Assembly (NCBI RefSeq): GCF_000247815.1
Contig: NC_021671.1
Coordinates: forward strand, 29,054,952 to 29,118,951
Length of the DNA stretch: 64,000 bases
Source: Ficedula albicollis
Taxonomy: Eukaryota; Chordata; Aves; Passeriformes; Muscicapidae
Direction: 5' to 3'
Shown here: positions 52,502-64,000 of the stretch, piece by piece
Layout: each line of letters begins with the position of its first letter
Numbering within the stretch: position 1 is the stretch's first letter
Notes under the pieces: generated by a model
Seen by the model: only the letters and a program-made list of their open reading frames with translations
What the model was told of the DNA's origin: nothing
Database searches by the model: none
Made by a program: the position numbers and the translations under genes

Positions 52502-55500
52502 GGTGTGCTCAACACTCTCCAGAGCAGTGATGCACTCAACCCACTGAAGTCCTCTGGGATTTAATGGGGCAAAGGAAAGGCAGGGTGGTGAGAACAGGGG
52601 TCCTTTCTCATGCTGGTAGTACCAAAGGCATCTCCACCTTCATGAATGGCGGCCCACCCCTGCTCTCATTCTACATATTCTATTCCAATAATAATAATTT
52701 AAAAACAAACATGGAAAAATCTTCTGTCTGCCTGACTGTAGAGCAAGGTATTCTGCTTTCCTCTTCCAAGCTCTCTGCACATGCTGCTCCAAGAATTCTT
52801 AAATTCAGCAGAGAAAAAACAATGCAAAAAGCACACTTTTCTCCAGAAAGCAGAAACCTACTTGGGCTGAGCTTTACAATACCTCCCTCTACTGGGAAAA
52901 TACTGCCTTGTTTCTCGTGCCTTATTTCCTCCTACAGCCAGAGGGTGGTATGGACTAACCCACACATATTTTAGTCATTCAGACTGGGGCCAAGCTGAGA
53001 ACAGATATGAACCAGAGACCAGTGGGTGAAGATGCAGGTTGGCATTATAGCCAGAAATTTATGCTGTTAATCAGCAGATGATCCATGCAGATGATCTGCG
53101 AGTAGGTGTACAAAAAAGAAAGTGTGACACAGCATGAATCAGTTTTGTCCTGCCATTTGAAGCCCCCTAAAAAACACGAGTGACAAACAAGCTGGCAAAC
53201 AGCTGATGCTTTAAGATGGGTACAATTACTCATATGGACCCTGTATATGATGGGGTAACATCTAAAAAAAATGAAAGGAGGAAAAAAAAACCCACACCAA
53301 AAAAGGGGAAGGAGAGTTTCCTAAGATCCTAAGCTGAAAAGTCTTATCTTTAAAAAAGTTTACTTCTACTTGTACTCTGCTACTGTAGATATGTCCAGAA
53401 GGTTTACTTTATTCTATTACGATGGAATGAATTGCCTCCAGAAATGAAAGCAAAATGCCCCACATGCCAGCTGGGTGGTTAGAAGTTCCCCAGTAGATGC
53501 TACAAAAGACTGAAAAAATCTCCAAGTTTTAAAAAAATGAAGCAGACCTAGAAAACAGGTGGCAAATGAAGAAAACAAGAAACTGCCCAGAGAGCTGCTG
53601 ACCCAGATACCCCAAGGAATTATCTGCTCTGGCAGTCGGGTTTGTGTCCCAAAAGCCAGCAAGTCCTTCCAGGGGTGCACAAAAGCTGAGTGAGACATAT
53701 CAGATGGGTAATTGCTGAGACCTAGTTCAGGTGGAGAGCTAGTTGGGACATCTCAAAACAGGTCACAAACTGACTTTTCCCTTTCAGCAAAGGAATGGAA
53801 CTACTAGGCATCTTAATTTTTCTCCAAACATCACTCACCAGGGTTAAATAAATGAAAACAAAACTACAGCAGCCTATAAACTGCTTTCTCTATTGACTAC
53901 CAGCAATTACTCTCCTGGACCCTTTGCCTTCCATCTTAAAAATACTTTTCAAATGACTAATGCTCCATTACAAGTGGAGAAAGAAAAACTTCTCACCAAA
54001 GTTTTGTCTCCTTACACTGAAATGAAATACCAAGGGGAGAAGACAGTACAATCCCCTTGAGAAGGCTGGAACAGGTGCTGGTAACACTGACAAACATGCA
54101 CATGGCTTGAAAGTACCATCACCTCCTGGCACACAAACAAATACAACCATGAAAGCAGTAGGTGACACTACAGCTCCAAGGGCTGGTGTTTTAGAAGGGC
54201 AATCCAACCCTGAGCTCTCAAGAGGGCACCAGAGCCTTTGAATGCTGCTGGTTGTATGGTGGGGGATGGATGGTCAATTTAGCAGCCCAGGAGGAGCAAT
54301 GATCCTGATTCTACACCTGTAAACACTCAGCCACCTCACACAGCCTCTACTGCCCAAGAACCAAGTCAGGGAGAACACATTACCAGAGGGAAGGGGAGGA
54401 GGCAGTAAGGGCACAGAGAAAACTCTTGTGACAGCACAGGTCAGACATACTGAAAAGTGGTTCTATACTCTGACCAGAACTTCCAAGAAAGGTAGAAAAT
54501 GGTGGGTCCCTAGAGATTATCACCTTTAAATGCTCAGAAACCTGTAGTATGATGGTTTATTGTACATAAGAACTAATATATTCTCTAAAGTAAAATACAG
54601 AAAGAAGATCAGGTGTCTACAAAGAATGAAGCTGAACACATGTGAAAACATTTAAAAATCAAAGGCAAGGTGCAATCTTTAGTGATGCAAAAAATCTTAA
54701 CTTTTAAGTATTTACACTTTGGTTTTGAAATTGTTAAAACTTGTCATTCATATCACAGCAGAAAAATCCATACTGGGAAAAAAACCCACAGTGCAAAAGA
54801 AATGAAAATAATTCAACCTGGACACTCAAGATGATGTAAAATGAAAAAGCCATTCCCCCTTCCCTTAATGCTGTAAAAATTACTTTGGGATTCAGCATAA
54901 TACATAAAAGTATGATCTCACATGGACTTTTCATAATATTTTAAGGCATATGAAAAAACACACCTAAGATTCTTAAATTAGAGCAAAAGCATTAAACCAA
55001 AAATGCACAGCTGCCCTACCATAAAAGCTTTGCTTCACTAGCAAAGTTACCGACTTCTGAACACAGCCACACAAGAAGTGACACAATTTCTGTAACAGGT
55101 GGGACAAATCTTTTCCTTCCACTGGAATTACAGTTTTGGGTTCAATTACTCTGTCACAATGTCTCTTGCTCAGCCAGCAGAAAGCTCATCAGCAATGGTG
55201 TATCTTCAAACTCACCATGAATCCTCTGTTCTGGGTGGGGACTAAATAGTGTCCCTAAAAACACTCCCAGTGAGCAATGGATAAAAAACTACTGGAAATA
55301 CCAGAATACCTCTGTGCATTTCCAGAAGAACAGAAGACTTTGCTAAAAGCTCTGTTACCGTGCTGCTTGCTGTTAGTAGCAATAAAACCCAGCAAGTAAA
55401 ACTATTATTCATCCTCTTCCTAACTCTCTTTATCACCATTCCCATGCATGGCTCCTGCTCCCAAGAATTTCCCTGTGAATGGCTAAAAGCCCATACAATT

Positions 55501-55711
55501 TGTAGCCAGGCTGTTGGCTCAGAAGGCAGCACAATGTGCACTCCAGCAGATGCCTCAGCCAGACCCTCAGCCCCAGTGACCAGGTGGACACTTACTGTCA
55601 GTCTGTAGCCTCGCTGGCAGCACGTTCACAATGAGTAGCCTCTCCCTTATAAAGCTTCACATCAAATGCCCACTGTATGTTTTCCCTGTGGTTATTACTG
55701 GTAGTTGTGAT

Positions 55712-56350
55712 AAAAAAAAAAAAAAAGTGACCCCAGTAAACCACTTCCTTCTTTGACCCTGTAGAAACCTGATGCTGTAAAGAAGAGGATAAATCTATCA
55801 AAATTCACAGTTCAGCTCCACAAATTGTGTCATGCCTATTCTCCATCTCAAAACCACCAAGTACAGAGAAGGAAGCAAACCTTCCATCTCATATAAAGGC
55901 TAAAGCTTTCATTATACCATCGGTGTATGGCACAGAAGTGCAAAACTGTTAAGAACAGCAGGACAGCATTCCAGGTCCTTTTATGGGAAGAGCAACCCCT
56001 GGAATCACTGATGAGCAGCAAAGCGTCAAAAAAAAAAAAAAAAAAAAAGTGACCCCAGTAAACCACTTCCTTCTTTGACCCTGTAGAAACCTGATGCTGT
56101 AAAGAAGAGGATAAATCTATCAAAATTCACAGTTCAGCTCCACAAATTGTGTCATGCCTATTCTCCATCTCAAAACCACCAAGTACAGAGAAGGAAGCAA
56201 ACCTTCCATCTCATATAAAGGCTAAAGCTTTCATTATACCATCGGTGTATGGCACAGAAGTGCAAAACTGTTAAGAACAGCAGGACAGCATTCCAGGTCC
56301 TTTTATGGGAAGAGCAACCCCTGGAATCACTGATGAGCAGCAAAGCGTCA
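55712..56350. repeat. Tandem duplication, about 302-bp unit x2, joined by an A run
   Basis: gtgaccccagtaaaccactt opens each copy (55727, 56049), and each is preceded by an A run (15 and about 20 bases). I see no substitution between the copies through cagcaaagcgtca. Confidence 0.95.
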
Positions 56351-56655
56351 AGCAGAGCCACTTTAACCTATCACAAGCATCTCTGTCAGTGCTATGTGGA
56401 GTGGGAAGACCACACCTCCCCACCTGCTGAGAAAGAGGAATACCCTCCGATTTTCTTCTCTGAGGTGAAGACAGACAGCATCACACACTGCAAGGCTACT
56501 GCCATCTCTGACAACCTCAGCACAGGACAACGACTAACCAGGGACAAAAATAACCATCTCACAGGACAGGTTAGGGTGGTCCACCTGCCCAGACAAACAA
56601 GTTATGTCTCTCTTATATGGACAGAGACTCAAACTCAGTTTTCCTAAAGCAATTT

Positions 56656-56787
56656 GAATCCCTCACACATCTCAGAGGTCCCAGGCAGGTTAAAGCAGGA
56701 ATACCCTTAAAATCAGGAATCCCTCACACATCTCAGAGGTCCCAGGCAATCCTTTGCAGGTTAAAGCAGGAATACCCTTAAAATCAG
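56656..56787. repeat. Tandem duplication, 61-bp unit x2
   Basis: gaatccctcacacatctcag opens each copy (56656, 56717). Copy 2 has 10 extra bases (atcctttgca). Confidence 0.93.
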
Positions 56788-57608
56788 TGTTTCCCTGCTA
56801 GTTGTTGCCAAGATCTGTAATGAGCAGAGCCTGAAACCATGCTCACCATTAGTGAATGAAATGAGGCCACAACCTGATCTCTGCAGGGGACATGTAGGAT
56901 GCGCTGCAGGCAGAACTGGTCCCCATCTCTGTTTGTAGGGAAGTATGGCTTCAGGCTTTGGTCCCCTGACTGCCAGTGTGCCCTCCCAAATGGTCAGACA
57001 GGAAAGTTTCCTTACCACCTGCTTCCACCATATACACAAAATAATACCATGCTGTACCAAAAGCCTCATTTTGCTTTTCCTTCATCATGTCTCTACATCC
57101 TGTTTCTTGCTCCTATTTCTGTCTTCAAACCACTTAACATTATCGCTAACCATTTTCTGTGGACAAATTAACAATGTAAGTTATCTTTCCAAGCTGCTGT
57201 TTCCCATACTGCCACATAGTGCTTCCTCATTCAAACTTCTTATCTCTTCCTGCAAAGACCCTTCAAGTACAAAAGCAGCAGTAAAGTTTCATTAAACTTA
57301 TCACTGGACAGTTACCCTCCCAGGCAAAAGAATGCACTACAGCTTTGTCTCTCAAAATAATGTGGCAAACATCAAGGTAACAGCATTTTGTTCTTGAGGA
57401 TGAAGAAAATCACAACACAACAGTTATACAGAATGAGAGAGCTTGGCTGCTATTTCAATTTCATGTTATTTAATACATTACTCATATGCCAGCAGTTCCG
57501 CTTTCATAAAAAGGCAAGGACAGTTTGTTGATTCATGATAACTGTAAAAGCTGCAACATTTCATGGTTAATGTGAATAAGCATCCGTTAAAAGGGAACTG
57601 GGAAAACA

Positions 57609-57696
57609 AGTATTAACTCTTCAATTAACATTTTAAAGCATGTTTGAGCAATAGTATTAACTCTTCAATTAACATTTTAAAGCATGTCTGAGCAAT
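57609..57696. repeat. Tandem duplication, 44-bp unit x2
   Basis: agtattaactcttcaattaa opens each copy (57609, 57653). One substitution (tgtttg/tgtctg). Confidence 0.94.
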
Positions 57697-58754
57697 TCAT
57701 TAACCAGTTGGCCTGGCTAAACCATGTCTTTCAGTTTTGTTCACATCACAATAGTTGGCTCTCTTTTATCACAAACTTATTTTCCAAAAGAGCCATGCTA
57801 AAAGAAAACTTAGGAACAAAATTATGGTCAATGAGAGCAGAACAAGACCATCCCTAGAGAGACTATGCTCATAGGCACTGACAGATTGTTGCAGTCTGTG
57901 GTTGCTCAGATCAGGCCTGATGGGAAGTGCAGGGCAGAGTCACACAAACAGCTCCAGACAAAGTCACACGGTTCAGCCAAACCCATCAGCTGCTCCTGGC
58001 ACCGAGGCTTCCTGCGAAAGGGGTCAGCAGATGTGGCTCTGCAGTCACCATGAAGCTCCTGAGGTAACAGAGAGGGGGCTGGACCTGCACTAGGCATAGA
58101 ATTAGACCAAAAACTTAGTCTACAAGCAAAAATTAACTAGGGAAGGGAATCACTGGTTCATATCCACATTTCCACAGATGCAGAGTACTTTATTTGCTTC
58201 TCTAGCAGGCCAACATGAACTAGAACTGCAGAACACAGGTAAAACCAAATCCCCAGAGCTGCTCCAGGATGCTCAATACTGCAGCTTCTGGACAAGTCAG
58301 TGTCCTCTCTGCTTCAGGCAACAAGAGCCACCCTCTGCAAGGAGACCTTTGAGGTGCCTGCACTGCCAGGAACTGGTGGAAAAGCCAGACAGTCACACCC
58401 TGCAGCTGTCTGCCTCATGACACCCTGAAATCACCATCTCTGGGGCAAAACAAGCAGAGGAAATATGTACTCATGCCTCAGCTGTTCCAGTTTGCCGAGG
58501 GTGTATACAAGAGATGGCTGAACTGACCAAGGAGCTCACCGCCAAGTTCCTTTTTCTCCTTCCGACGCTCTTCCTTCCCCCTCCCCACACACTTCTTCCT
58601 CCCTCACCTTCACCCCAGCTGCAAGAAGCTTTAGCTCATGTCTTCCTCTCTCAAGAGCTCTCTCCCAGCCACCAAAATGGGAGCAGACTGGGTTTGGGGG
58701 GGTGGGTTAGTGAATGCAGCTGCTGTCTCAGTGTCATCATAGCTGCCATCCAAA

Positions 58755-58984
58755 GCAGAGCCCAGGCCACCAAATGCTAATAGCAAACCTACATAAATCA
58801 GAGCTGGACCTCCAAGCCAGACTGACTCAAGTTCAGGTAAGAAGTCACAACTGCAGCTGTTTAAATAATGCAGAGCCCAGGCCACCAAATGCTAATAGCA
58901 AACCTACATAAATCAGAGCTGGACCTCCAAGCCAGACTGACTCAAGTTCAGGTAAAAAGTCACAACTGCAGCTGTTTAAATTAG
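58755..58984. repeat. Tandem duplication, 115-bp unit x2
   Basis: gcagagcccaggccaccaaa opens each copy (58755, 58870). One or two substitutions (gtaagaag/gtaaaaag). Confidence 0.95.
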
Positions 58985-58987
58985 AAA

Positions 58988-59177
58988 TTTTTCACTACAA
59001 TGGTAGTGAAATGCTGGAACGGGTTGCCCATAGAGCTGGTAGCTGCCCCGACCCTGGGACAGACTGGATGGGGCTCTGAGCAACCTGATGGAGTTGAAGA
59101 TGTCCCTGCTTATTGTAAGGACATTGGACTAGATGGCCTCTAATGTCCCTTCCACCCCAAATTCTATGATTCTGTGA
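58988..59177 (+). mobile_element. CR1 LINE 3' end, sense
   Basis: gtgaaatgctggaacgggtt, gacattggactagatggcct and aattctatgattctgtg are the CR1 3' region. It directly abuts the 115-bp duplication. Confidence 0.88.
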
Positions 59178-59473
59178 AATGGCACCAATTAAAATAGTCT
59201 GCTCTCAACTGATCACAGACAGCTATCTGTATTCTCTTGAACTCACTGCAATATTTTAACACAATTTTTTCAAAACGGTTACTGCTACACCTGAGCCAGG
59301 CCTGGAGCAATGCCCTAGGATGAACCACACTGCTCATTTGAGGACTTCTTGCTAGGAAGTGAGGGGAAACACCAGATTCACTGCTAGATCCGTGCTCCTC
59401 ACCAGGTGTCCTCTCCTGGGGCCATGGCAGTGGCAGAGCTGACTGAAGCAGAAGCAGACTGCAGGGACACAAG

Positions 59474-59599
59474 TGCTGGCCATGAGCAGAGAGCACACCT
59501 GGCACAGTGCAGGACTGGAGTTGCAGCAGCTGATCATGCTGGCCATGAGCAGAGAGCACACCTGGCACAATGCAGGACTGGAGTTGCAGCATCTGATCA
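59474..59599. repeat. Tandem duplication, 63-bp unit x2
   Basis: tgctggccatgagcagagag opens each copy (59474, 59537). One to a few substitutions (cagtgc/caatgc). Confidence 0.95.
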
Positions 59600-60580
59600 G
59601 ATTGATGTTGGGAGCTGTCAAAAGCTTCCCCTCCTCCAAAATGGTTATGAATAACAGGAGAAAGGCTTGACCCTTCCACAAGAATACTGCTGTTAAGAAA
59701 TAATACAACATCCCTGCCATTCTGTCCAGCCTCCTCCTCCGCAATGCCCATGACAGAGGAAGACAAACAGAATAGCTACATAAATGCCCAGGACAACTGG
59801 ATGGTTCCTTGCAGCTGCATCCTGATGTGCAGGGAGATGCATGGACAGCACAGCCATGGGCCAAACTGACAGAGTCATCAAAGGTATGTCAAGGCATGAG
59901 TACCATTTCAGGATCTCTGACTTTGACGACCGATGTCACTGTACCTTCTCCTTTATGATGTGAGCACACCAGAGGAAGAGGTGCCACTTTAGAGAAAAAA
60001 GTGGTTTTAATTCCAGGGAAGGGCTATCATATTCCTTTTATTTCACTTACAGAGACTACAGATGCACTAAAATACCATCAAAATAGGTTTGCCATCCACA
60101 GATACAGCCCTGCTCCTAGGTTTCAGTAAAGAAGCATGCACCAGTCAGTACATTTCAAATCTTCTTCAAGTGCTTTGTTGCTTTAACAAGGCCTCTCTGT
60201 TATCCTCCTCTGGCAGGACAATGACTCTCAGGCTTTTCCAGTAATAAATAGAGTCTCTTCAAAATAATCTAGGTCAACCTTTCTGTATATTTAATGCACA
60301 GTGTTTCCAAACTAAGATCTGTTTTTCTCTGCAGGCACATCATAAAACATGAAAAGGCATTTTAATAATCCTCCAAATGGCACAGGCCATGGTCATTTGA
60401 ATTCTCTTTCGTGAGCACCACTCTTGTCATTTCTCTTCACGCAATTTCCACTTATTGATTGTGGCACCTCTTTTCAGGCTGCCAAGGTCATTTGTAATTC
60501 ATCTCCTGTATCCCTAAATGCTCCTCCACGTCAAGGATGTCCACAAACTTTGTAAGCCAACTTTCAGCTGCAGCATCCGA

Positions 60581-60822
60581 GTCACTGGTCAAGTTTTTAA
60601 ATGCAAGTGGTAAAGGAGAGAATTCCTGCAAGCTGCAATCAGGCAGGTTCTGTTTAGGGGGGTCCTGTTGGTGGCTGTGTCAAAACATCAATTCCTGTTC
60701 CGTCACTGGTCAAGTTTTTAAATGCAAGTGGTAAAGGAGAGAATTCCTACAAGCTGAATCAGGCAGGTTCTGTTTAGGGGGGTCTTGTTGGTGGCTCTGT
60801 GTCAAAACATCAATTCCTGTTC
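60581..60822. repeat. Tandem duplication, about 121-bp unit x2
   Basis: gtcactggtcaagtttttaa opens each copy (60581, 60702). Several substitutions and small indels (cctgcaagctgc/cctacaagctg, gtcctg/gtcttg). Confidence 0.95.
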
Positions 60823-63420
60823 AAATGCTTCTTTTCACACAGCTGCACACCTCCCTTCCAAAACCAAACACTGGGTCCAAGCTAATATGCCTTGCAATGG
60901 GATGATGAAGGAACAGGAGGAGGTATCAGCAGCACTTATGTAAATGGTCCACAACAAGAAGAGTGGTAAGAGTTGACAAGTGGATGCACAGAAGAGAATT
61001 TGCAAGGCTTGTGCTCCAACAAAGTCAATCACTGTTACTCAAATTCTAAAGCCTCTTTCTCTTGTTTTCTTATGAAATTTTGTGCGAGACAGTATCAGCA
61101 GATATACCTAATTTATTTCCTCCTTTCTGTTTATAAGGCATGCTCCTCTGCCAGACCTGGAAAATTGGCTGTATTATTTCAGTAAGTGCTTATATATTGA
61201 CTGTTAGTTGCACTCATGACTTGATAGGGTTCAAAGTTAGGCTGACTGAGCTTTAATTCTCCAGCAGCCTGTTTTTGCCACCATTTTCAAACATAAATAC
61301 TGTGGTCAATCTTCTGGATGTCTTCTGGGGCCTCCTACACAAGCTCTGAAAAAAGCATCCCTAATGGGCCTAACAGCAGTCTCTGAATCATCCAGTACTA
61401 CTGCTGGCACAGTGTACACAGGATTAAGCCAAAATATTAGAAAAATTGTATCACGCTATGTTTGACATTAATGTTATGAAAAGCATTCTTCCTCACCATT
61501 ACTAATGTATATTATTATCCTTAAGGATTAAACAGGAACAGTGGCAGCCAAGGGAAAATAAACAGCATGCAACCGGGAAGGTTATGCCTGTGGAATAGTA
61601 CAAAAGGACCAAAAACACAAATCTCTTGTGAGGAATTCTTTAAACATTTCAGCCTGGATCTGGCTCCATTCAGCTCTAGGGTTTCATTAATGTTCTCCCT
61701 TTTCCCTGGGGTTATGTGAAAGAGGAAATGAGATAACGCCCAATCCGTCCTCCTAACAGCCTCCAGCCCTTTGAACAGCACTCAGCAGTCACACTGACTA
61801 ACACCATCGGTAGCAGCTTTCCTCCCAAACTCGCTGGCAGCGGCCCAGGGATCTCCCCTCCCAGGCGTGCTGCCACCAAGCGAGGCCAGCTGGCGGCCGC
61901 CGGCCACACTGCTTCCCTTCTGTCGCACCTCCCTTCTGCTACTCACTGTTCCACCCTTCAGTGCTCGGGAACAGAAATGACTCCTTTCTCCCTCTCCTCC
62001 CAAGTTACCAAGTAACTTGTGCTTGCCACGTCTCACCAGGGCAAGGGCTTGCCCCATTCCCCAGCCTTCACAAAATGCAGGCAGTGGCTCGGCTTGGGAA
62101 GGAAGCCCTGCATCCACAGCAGCAGCAGACATTAACTTTGTCCTTGAATCTCAGAGCCAACTCAGGATCCTCTGGATGAACGATCAGTCAAGGTAAGGTC
62201 AGTCTGGACTTGCCCACCTGGCCAGGGCTGGACTACGGGGCAGAAGAGAGAGCTGGGGCATAAATGCCTGCCCCAACCTGAGTGAAAATGCACTGCAAAG
62301 ACTGGATTTCATTCAAGCGTGGTTTGTTCAATGCTCAGACCAAGAAGCTGCACAGAATTATGTTATCTGTGGCAATCCTCCATGCAGCTACGAACTTCTG
62401 GATTACTGATCAATTGTAGCACTAAAAAAAAAGTTCTAAAAGAATCTTACATTTAAGAATACCATTAAGAGGAATAAATGTAGGCATCAGCAGAGGGAAA
62501 AACAAGTTATTACATACCAGACCAGTGAAGATGAGCTCAGTGAAACAACTTAATTATTTGGAGGGGAAAATACAGTGAGTCACCTTTTAAAATTTCAAGT
62601 GTTCTCAGTACAATCTCTAACAAGATTCCAAAGTACTATATAGACTCAGAGTCTGCGGGCTCTCCAATTCAAAAACCCCACCTATAAGTGTTTTGATTAT
62701 TGGACTTCCTTCACATTATTAGCTGGGTCCCAGTTTGAAGAAATGTGTGTTCCAACACGAAACTGCCTTCAAGTTTTTTATTACATCCTGGTTGGCCTAT
62801 TTGCATATTTCTCAAGAAACAGATATTATTACCACATATGTGTGGCACTGACAACTTCTGTGCTCACCATTTGCCCTCCCAACTCACTTACTATGCTGCT
62901 CTCTTCCTGCCCTTCTCCCACCCTATTTTGGGAGACAGAGAAAATGAACAGTGTAAAGAATTCATCTACTCCAAGCAGAGGAATTTTATAAGCAACCAGA
63001 AATGTATGCAACATTTCTTTCAAAAGGTTATAATAGCCTGAAATACTTTTACTCAGACAGCCCTTCCTAGTCCACATTTCTGTCTCATCTATCACTGCAG
63101 TAAACCTCAAGAACTACTCCACCCCTTTAGGTCAAGAGCAGTGAGGTCATGGATCTGCAGAAATTGCCCATGAGATATCATCCAGTTCTCCTTCTGACAC
63201 CCAGAGGGATTGCCAGTTCCTGCACACCCTCCCCTCCTTCGTCAGCGCTCTCCTCTTCCCTCCCAAGTGGCTTATCCAGGGACTTTCCGTACGGGTGCTT
63301 TTCCAGCAGCACAGTAGGAAGCTGCAGCATTGTGTGCAGCAACACAGAGGCCCAAGTGTGTGCTCCCTGTAGTAAGGAGTAAAACAATATCATTCAGAAT
63401 ACAAAGCCAAAATAACTTAC

Positions 63421-63602
63421 CTGTAATTATTCACCATAAAAATCTTGTCCTTGATCTTATAAACACAAACTTTGGCATAACTACTACCAGGAACTGTGAA
63501 GAATGCCAGTTTGTAGGAAGTCAATGCACACATTGTATATATTTTAAAGCTCTTGCTATTAATTCTGCTTGATGTGACAGTAGCTATGTAAAAACCTTCC
63601 AA
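63421..63602 (-). CDS. LIMS1: Candidate alternative LIMS1 first coding exon (distal)
   Basis: A perfect consensus donor, AATTACAG/gtaagt, lies at 63421, and the open frame upstream is in the phase LIMS1 exon 2 requires. Splicing would read KDKIFMVNNY-S-NMANAL. The frame opens at a Met at 63602, and a nearer in-frame Met exists at MVNNY. An acceptor-like ttcttcacag at about 63500 would alternatively make it an internal exon. I recognise no family. Chance cannot be excluded. Confidence 0.25.
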
Positions 63603-64000
63603 GCTGACACTAGCACCTGACTCTTTTTTTTTCCCCTGAAAAATAGGGACACTTTACAGCAAAGCAGGAAAGCCTTATCTGCAAGATAAACTAAGGTACT
63701 ACTCATTCTGCTCACTGTAACAAAACCAATCATAAAGGGGAAACAAGAGAACTTTTATTATAAATCTCATTTGATCACCTACTTCTTAGTACTGAGTAAT
63801 AAATTATAACTAATTAAACTTCCACTTTTTTTGCTTGCAATTCCACCTGTGGAATATTAGACATGCTATAATTTCAGAATTGTATTCCTCTTGGCAGTTC
63901 CACCTGATTTTGCTTATTTTAGATAGGAAGAAGGGGCTGTCAAGGCAGTCTGTCATTCCCCAGATGACTACCTGCTTTACTTATCAGTCCTCCACTGGTG

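Noticed and set aside
55848..56361. Minus-strand frames of 91 and 63 codons repeated across the 302-bp duplication
   Set aside because: The same intronic or intergenic sequence is read twice. No homology recognised.
59164..59864. Minus-strand frames of 200 and 170 codons
   Set aside because: They run through a 63-bp tandem duplication and part of a CR1 tail. The peptides repeat because the DNA repeats. A weak donor-like CAG/gtgtag in the first is not convincing as a LIMS1 exon.
63421..63602. GCC2 C-terminal exon, expected from mammalian gene order upstream of LIMS1
   Set aside because: The peptide shows no GRIP-domain features and has a splice donor instead of a stop.

Overview
The window is vertebrate nuclear DNA, almost certainly from a bird. 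The main reasons are repeated CR1-type LINE 3' ends carrying the 'ttctatgattct' tail in both orientations, compact introns, and conserved LIMS1-RANBP2 gene order. Every gene I can support lies on the minus strand and is split into exons, so most open frames in the window are chance frames in introns.

Layout on the plus strand. (1) 1-6.9 kb: eight coding exons (exons 2-9) from the N-terminal TPR/alpha-helical part of the nucleoporin RANBP2 (Nup358). The gene runs off the left edge. (2) 6.9-10.3 kb: RANBP2 intron 1, then a CpG-rich stretch interrupted by pure C runs of 733 and 138 bases. The expected coding exon 1 is not visible and probably lies in this damaged stretch. (3) 10.3-13.2 kb: intergenic DNA with CR1 remnants. 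(4) 13.2-33.4 kb: LIMS1 (PINCH1), an adaptor of five LIM domains. It is complete: the core reading frame joins to exactly 325 codons, with all splice phases agreeing. It has two alternative in-phase terminal exons (15.2 and 14.6 kb) and an upstream alternative coding exon (33.2 kb) that adds 62 residues. (5) 33.4-64 kb: DNA upstream of that exon, probably LIMS1 intron 1 and promoter territory, with two GC-rich islands (36.5 and 47.4 kb) and no confident further gene.

RANBP2 (nuclear pore cytoplasmic filament) and LIMS1 (ILK-PINCH-parvin focal adhesion complex) are syntenic neighbours in vertebrates. They do not form a pathway or operon.

Non-genic points: a 648-bp solo LTR with a perfect 6-bp target duplication sits in a LIMS1 intron. 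About twenty two-copy direct tandem duplications (41 bp to 1.2 kb) lie between 16 and 61 kb, all outside recognised exons. Three very long C homopolymers in CpG-rich DNA look like assembly damage. I found no CRISPR, operon or other novel multi-gene system. The best candidates for new biology are the alternative LIMS1 C-terminal exon and several possible alternative LIMS1 first exons.
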